A DNA stretch of 64,000 bases from SB11 sp037968475 (GTDB taxonomy: Bacteria; Bacteroidota; Bacteroidia; UBA8524), in contig JBBKVO010000027.1 in the NCBI GenBank assembly GCA_037968475.1, positions 1 to 64,000 of the forward strand, given 5' to 3'. The position numbers and the translations under genes were made by a program. Below the pieces are notes generated by a model. It was not told where the DNA came from, ran no database searches, and saw only the letters and a program-made list of their open reading frames with translations. Numbering within the stretch: the stretch's first letter is position 1; the number at the start of each line of letters is the position of its first letter. Positions 61,501 through 64,000 of this stretch are shown one piece after another.

Positions 61501-62509
61501 CACCCAAAATTCCACCATAATAGGTTGCCCATAATCTTTTTCCTAAGGTATCGAACTTAGCTACAAAAGCATCATAATTACCGCCAATAGTATTTTGATG
61601 CCCCGATGAAGCTATGTTATTTGTACTATTAGTAGAACCTGTTAAAAAAATATTGTTATTATTATCTGTGCTCACATCCGTACTGATTGAACTTCCCCCC
61701 GATAAAGGGAACTTGATACTCCAAACCAACAATGGAGTGGGGTCAATAACAATCGTACTATTCTTATTGTGCTCTCCGGAAATTCCAAATACATTTTCGC
61801 CTATTTGATATATACTTAGAGACACTTTTTCGTTTGTTTCTTTATAATAACTTAAAGGTAATTTTTCTAATACCGTACCTTGACTAGTTGTAATTTCAAT
61901 ATCAGCATTTTCTGTAAGCTTAGTTTGATTTGCACCGTTAAACTGTAGTTTTATATCTGCTATATTAGCTCCCCTATGGAGTATGAAATTATACTTCGGC
62001 TTCCCATCAATCACTAAGAATTGTAGATCAATTTTATTGTAGATATTGTGATAATATACTTCGCCAAAATTATGTATATTTAAAACACCTTCTTTTGACG
62101 TACCAGTAGTATAGTAGTTTGCATAATCTGCTGATTTTTTCTTTGCCTCAATTTGTGCATTTAGATTACATCCTACAAGCTCGATATCAACTCTGTGGAA
62201 ATGATATACTACTTCTTGTTCATCTTGTTTTATTAAATCAGATTTGTTCTTTGTTTTGCTTTCAATACTATAAACATCATAACTAAAGCCTGTTTGACGT
62301 AATTGAATATTGAGGCCTTGGCTATTGTAAAGAAATAGCACCGATGGATTGGGCTTATTTTCAAGGTCAATAATTTGGCCTTTATTCTCAATAAAACCTA
62401 CTGGATTTATTTGGCCGGAATATATATTATTATTCGCTGTTTGAGCAACTGATGGTAAAAACAATAAAGTTAATATCACCATGATATAAGCCTGATTTTT
62501 TGAAAACAT
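58574..62509 (-). CDS. Giant T9SS-exported surface protein with SBBP and PKD repeats
   Basis: 1311 residues. Signal peptide (LPSVAQ); an N-terminal domain with GFIENKGQIID (about 38-270) of the type that precedes SBBP repeats; then at least six complete SBBP units and a seventh partial (about 285-690, spacing about 55), each with YDAFVAKFDxxGxxxWxxYYGG; a stretch of beta sheets (700-810); three to four PKD-type domains (810-1140, YLWDFGNGDISISS, KTWNYGDGTIST, YFWKFDNGDTSS); and a type A T9SS tail (LYPNPAANDLTIDMG ... VYFIQIEGDKFSYKQKLVIQKQ). A cell-surface adhesin-like role is inferred. Confidence 0.9.
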   Translation of the reverse strand: MFSKNQAYIMVILTLLFLPSVAQTANNNIYSGQINPVGFIENKGQIIDLENKPNPSVLFLYNSQGLNIQLRQTGFSYDVYSIESKTKNKSDLIKQDEQEVVYHFHRVDIELVGCNLNAQIEAKKKSADYANYYTTGTSKEGVLNIHNFGEVYYHNIYNKIDLQFLVIDGKPKYNFILHRGANIADIKLQFNGANQTKLTENADIEITTSQGTVLEKLPLSYYKETNEKVSLSIYQIGENVFGISGEHNKNSTIVIDPTPLLVWSIKFPLSGGSSISTDVSTDNNNNIFLTGSTNSTNNIASSGHQNTIGGNYDAFVAKFDTLGKRLWATYYGGILGESGSGLSVDNEANIYLCGTTGSNNNIAYKGFKDTLTGADEAFIVKFDSTGKRLWASYYGGSANETAEDIACDKFGNVYFVGSTKSSTGISINGFQDTISGDYDAFIAKFDSSGNRIWASYYGGTKAENANGISTDAFGNIYFCGETSSDYNIAYNGHLNSKPSGSAGYLSKFDSTGMRLWATYYLGWSKSVAVDNNQNVYIGGVTGSNTGIAYKAYQDHLVGGNDGYLAKFNPQGTRLWSTYFGGTNVETVRKIAINSNDDVVITGETSSRDNIATIGYKSTFGGGSYDAFLSKFDSSGQLAWGTYYGGTSDDIALSICVDKADKIFITGYNPSTFLAAFADIESEFSNLNATKYCKDDTMLFTYKFTSNNFTNFDSTNTFLVYLSDTAGVFKGTYGVEIYRTTFGMLNIAASDTIKFKFHPSSSQLYSNKYRIRLRSTSPALIWDLPDNFAYMHNTPIASINAGVSPSCLSNHKFYATNSSSGTGPLSYLWDFGNGDISISSAKNIIYSGYTSAGNYSVILTVTDTFGCVKSTGQQITIANNPNPAFTINKSTSCSRDTIVFTDLSIAGTGTISQKTWNYGDGTISTNYNTKYPYSKSGTYTITLTVRNNYGCIDSTKKVVTILPKPRASYTVNKDRQCFPDNEFIFTNTSIIDAPNTMHYFWKFDNGDTSSLKNPKITYTVKQIKYKPVLIAYSDQDSICVDSFSAINLLFEHFPVANFNITTDSVQCLKDNLFGFANTSTVWNSSIAKFNWEIAGSNFTTTNLYPYYAIKSGKIKVLLKVTDPYYSCWDSISRYIDVLAGSSATSITGPSVSKGKKQETYSVPLTPGSTYVWSIIGGVIISGQGTNQIVVRWNENTGITGQLSLAEKNVNGCGDALTKAVSLSPSSLNGVDNIHGINLYPNPAANDLTIDMGSYTNSYTITIFNNLGQMVLSTEGTTENKLLQLSEFLDGVYFIQIEGDKFSYKQKLVIQKQ

Positions 62510-62530
62510 ATCTTATTTTTCTTTCTTCTG

Positions 62531-62538
62531 CGAAGATA
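62531..62538 (-). promoter_or_regulatory. Candidate -7 box of the SBBP/PKD gene
   Basis: TATCTTCG on the minus strand, one change from TAnnTTTG, the same variant seen before tatC. The start codon lies 21 bases downstream. Confidence 0.35.
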
Positions 62539-62615
62539 AGATATTGAAAAAAATTATATGTCTATTTTCGATAAAACCTTGTATAGAAAACAAGTTAAGT
62601 TATTATAATAGCTAC

Positions 62616-63332
62616 CTACTCCCACTCAATATCCATGTAAGCATCACGAAACTTAACCCTTGTAGTAAAAGCATCAGCACCTGTAGTGTAGTCAATGGGT
62701 TTAAAACTAAATTGGTCTATTAAATCATCAGGATCGCCATTAGCGGGATCATCAGCATCCCAAAAAGCAATATTTATTGTTTTGCTTAACGGCGATACAG
62801 TGTATTTGTTATTAAGTGTCCAGCTAACCGGTGTGCGTGGAGGCACATCAGTGTATGGGGTAGAACGAGAAGAGATAACTGAAGCTCCATCAGTTATAAC
62901 TACATAAATATCGGGGTCTGATCCGAAATCGTAAATTTTAAATTCCCAATAAGTTAACAGTACTATTGATTTTATTACTACTGATGTGTAAGGGCTTGAT
63001 ACTACTATGTTTTTTTCCGCAGTAACAGAGCCTGCAGGGCTATTAGCTGTAAGCTTTACTTTATAAGTGCCACCTGTTTGATAAAAATGCACAGGGTTTA
63101 CCTCTGTTGATGTGGTATTATCGCCAAAATCCCATTTGTAATCAGTTGCATATTTAGTTCTGTTATAGAAAGTAACTGTGCTTTGAAAGGGGGCAGAACC
63201 TATGCTCAAAACAAAATCGGCAGTTGGCATTTGTGGTGGTGGTGGCGGGGGTTCCTCTAATATTGAGGGGCCTTTTACACATGATTGTAGTAATATCAGT
63301 GTAAGAGCCAAAACAAATATCTGTTTTACCAT
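62616..63332 (-). CDS. PKD-domain lipoprotein, tandem paralogue 1
   Basis: 238 residues. Lipobox LLQSC (Cys18), Pro-rich spacer (EEPPPPPPQMP), one PKD domain (about 36-112, YKWDFGDNTTSTEVNPVHFY, GGTYKVKLTA), then a beta-sandwich C-terminal region. The last has DFGSDPDIYVVITDG, WDADDPANGDPDDLIDQFSF (acidic, C2-like, possible Ca2+ site) and IDYTTG. The next gene repeats the same domain order. Confidence 0.83.
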   Translation of the reverse strand: MVKQIFVLALTLILLQSCVKGPSILEEPPPPPPQMPTADFVLSIGSAPFQSTVTFYNRTKYATDYKWDFGDNTTSTEVNPVHFYQTGGTYKVKLTANSPAGSVTAEKNIVVSSPYTSVVIKSIVLLTYWEFKIYDFGSDPDIYVVITDGASVISSRSTPYTDVPPRTPVSWTLNNKYTVSPLSKTINIAFWDADDPANGDPDDLIDQFSFKPIDYTTGADAFTTRVKFRDAYMDIEWE

Positions 63333-63359
63333 TAGTATGGGTTTTATAAAAAATGCTTA

Positions 63360-63367
63360 CAAAGATA
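63360..63367 (-). promoter_or_regulatory. -7 box of PKD lipoprotein 1
   Basis: TATCTTTG on the minus strand, full consensus, 27 bases before the ATG at 63332. Confidence 0.5.
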
Positions 63368-63478
63368 AAGGAATGTAAGTAATACTTTTTGAGTTTTCGA
63401 TTAAGAAAGGGGTGCTTTTTTGCACTATTTCAAATCCCAATAAGAAACATATACTACGAAAGATTGTTTTTTGAGGTT

Positions 63479-64000
63479 TTACCTCCAATCTAAAACTATA
63501 AATCCTTCTAAGCCATTACCACTAAAGGGTAGTGCAGAGGGATATTTATTTACTCCTGCTGTATAATCGGACGGTCTAAAATAAAAAGATAAAAGCTTCT
63601 GAGAACTAGCTTTGGTGTTTTCCTCATAAAAATGCATGACAAACCTAGTATTTAAAGGTGTTAAGTCTATTGGATCAGTATATAAGATACTGAAAGGCAC
63701 TATAGCTGGATTAACATCATGTACTGTGACGCTTAATTTATATAGCAAACTAACTTCTTCCTGTAATAAAAAATAAATATCAGGATAAGTACCGTCATTA
63801 TCGTTCTCTTTCACATCAACTTTAGTATATACAATTGATTTAGAAAAAACTTTAGTCGGAGTAATAGTATTAGTAACAACAACTTCTTTCTTTACTGTCT
63901 TCTCACCATTATAATTATACGCTGTTAAGGTTACCGTATATTTTCCTGATTTAAAGTAGCTATGGGTGGGGGAGATATCAGGATCAAAGAAGGGTCCATC
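63479..64000 (-). CDS. PKD-domain protein, tandem paralogue 2 (cut by window edge)
   Basis: The frame stays open from the stop at 63479 to base 64000, so the N-terminus lies beyond the window; at least 173 residues are present. Starting at the edge, DGPFFDPDISPTHSYFKSG and KYTVTLTAYNYNGEKTVKK give the second half of a PKD domain, followed by the same C2-like region as the previous gene (PDIYFLLQEE, RPSDYTAG). A shorter reading from an internal GTG (63814) would drop the PKD domain and is not preferred. Confidence 0.8.
   Translation of the reverse strand, partial: DGPFFDPDISPTHSYFKSGKYTVTLTAYNYNGEKTVKKEVVVTNTITPTKVFSKSIVYTKVDVKENDNDGTYPDIYFLLQEEVSLLYKLSVTVHDVNPAIVPFSILYTDPIDLTPLNTRFVMHFYEENTKASSQKLLSFYFRPSDYTAGVNKYPSALPFSGNGLEGFIVLDWR

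Overview
The window is chromosomal DNA of an uncultured-type member of the Bacteroidota, most likely of the Chitinophagales/Sphingobacteriales side. The evidence is as follows. Promoter-like boxes of the Bacteroidota form TAnnTTTG (often TATCTTTGCACC) occur. Secreted proteins carry C-terminal type IX secretion (T9SS) sorting domains. There is a TonB-dependent receptor/DUF4249 pair, a family-10 putative porin, a YebC with the MGRAFEFRK start, and many SSC-type lipoproteins. Shine-Dalgarno sites are not evident. Base composition is AT-rich. I saw no rRNA, tRNA or CRISPR array.

Layout. 1-6272: housekeeping (yebC, crcB, tatC, rpiB, a 3-hydroxyacyl-CoA dehydrogenase) and a Rieske-like lipoprotein. 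6269-6638: a MITE-like element with inverted termini. 6661-15002 (mostly minus): putative porin, choice-of-anchor B T9SS protein, lpxK, a lipoprotein, a vWA-like exported protein and dgt. 15185-16435: DoxX and a DsbA/FrnE-type oxidoreductase. 16582-22021: a complete RND efflux operon (adaptor, pump, TolC). 22178-34295: a degenerate 3HCDH paralogue, RidA, a C10 peptidase, a DinB/YfiT-like protein, a DUF4249/TonB-receptor pair, a subtilase and mnmA. 34478-37550: an ECF sigma factor overlapping a predicted trans-envelope barrel protein, then two tandem lipoproteins. 37585-41917: rfaE2, a flippase-like membrane protein and panD, then a small region with a duplicated C-terminal fragment of a dolichol/phytol-kinase-like gene. 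42255-42451: a second MITE-like element. 42858-46205: mfd.

The most irregular segment is about 46200-49650. Behind mfd lie a small membrane protein, an orphan gene, 217-bp compound repeats, a copied tail of the small membrane protein, a decayed copy of the mfd 3' end, a TIR-domain gene with a LamG-like C-terminal half, and a gene with an R-body (RebB)-like segment. This looks like a rearrangement and insertion hot spot. 49723-51418 is a umuDC mutagenic-polymerase operon, followed by a PAS-PAS-DHp-REC protein without an ATPase domain.

The right end (53555-64000) is dominated by cell-surface genes: three tandem paralogues with an RDC-type N-terminal domain and T9SS tails, a 1311-residue SBBP/PKD surface protein, and two tandem PKD proteins, the last cut by the window edge. 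The DNA-repair phosphoesterase pdeM sits among them. Several genes (mfd, dgt, pdeM) have a -7 box only 4-7 bases before the start codon and are candidates for leaderless translation.
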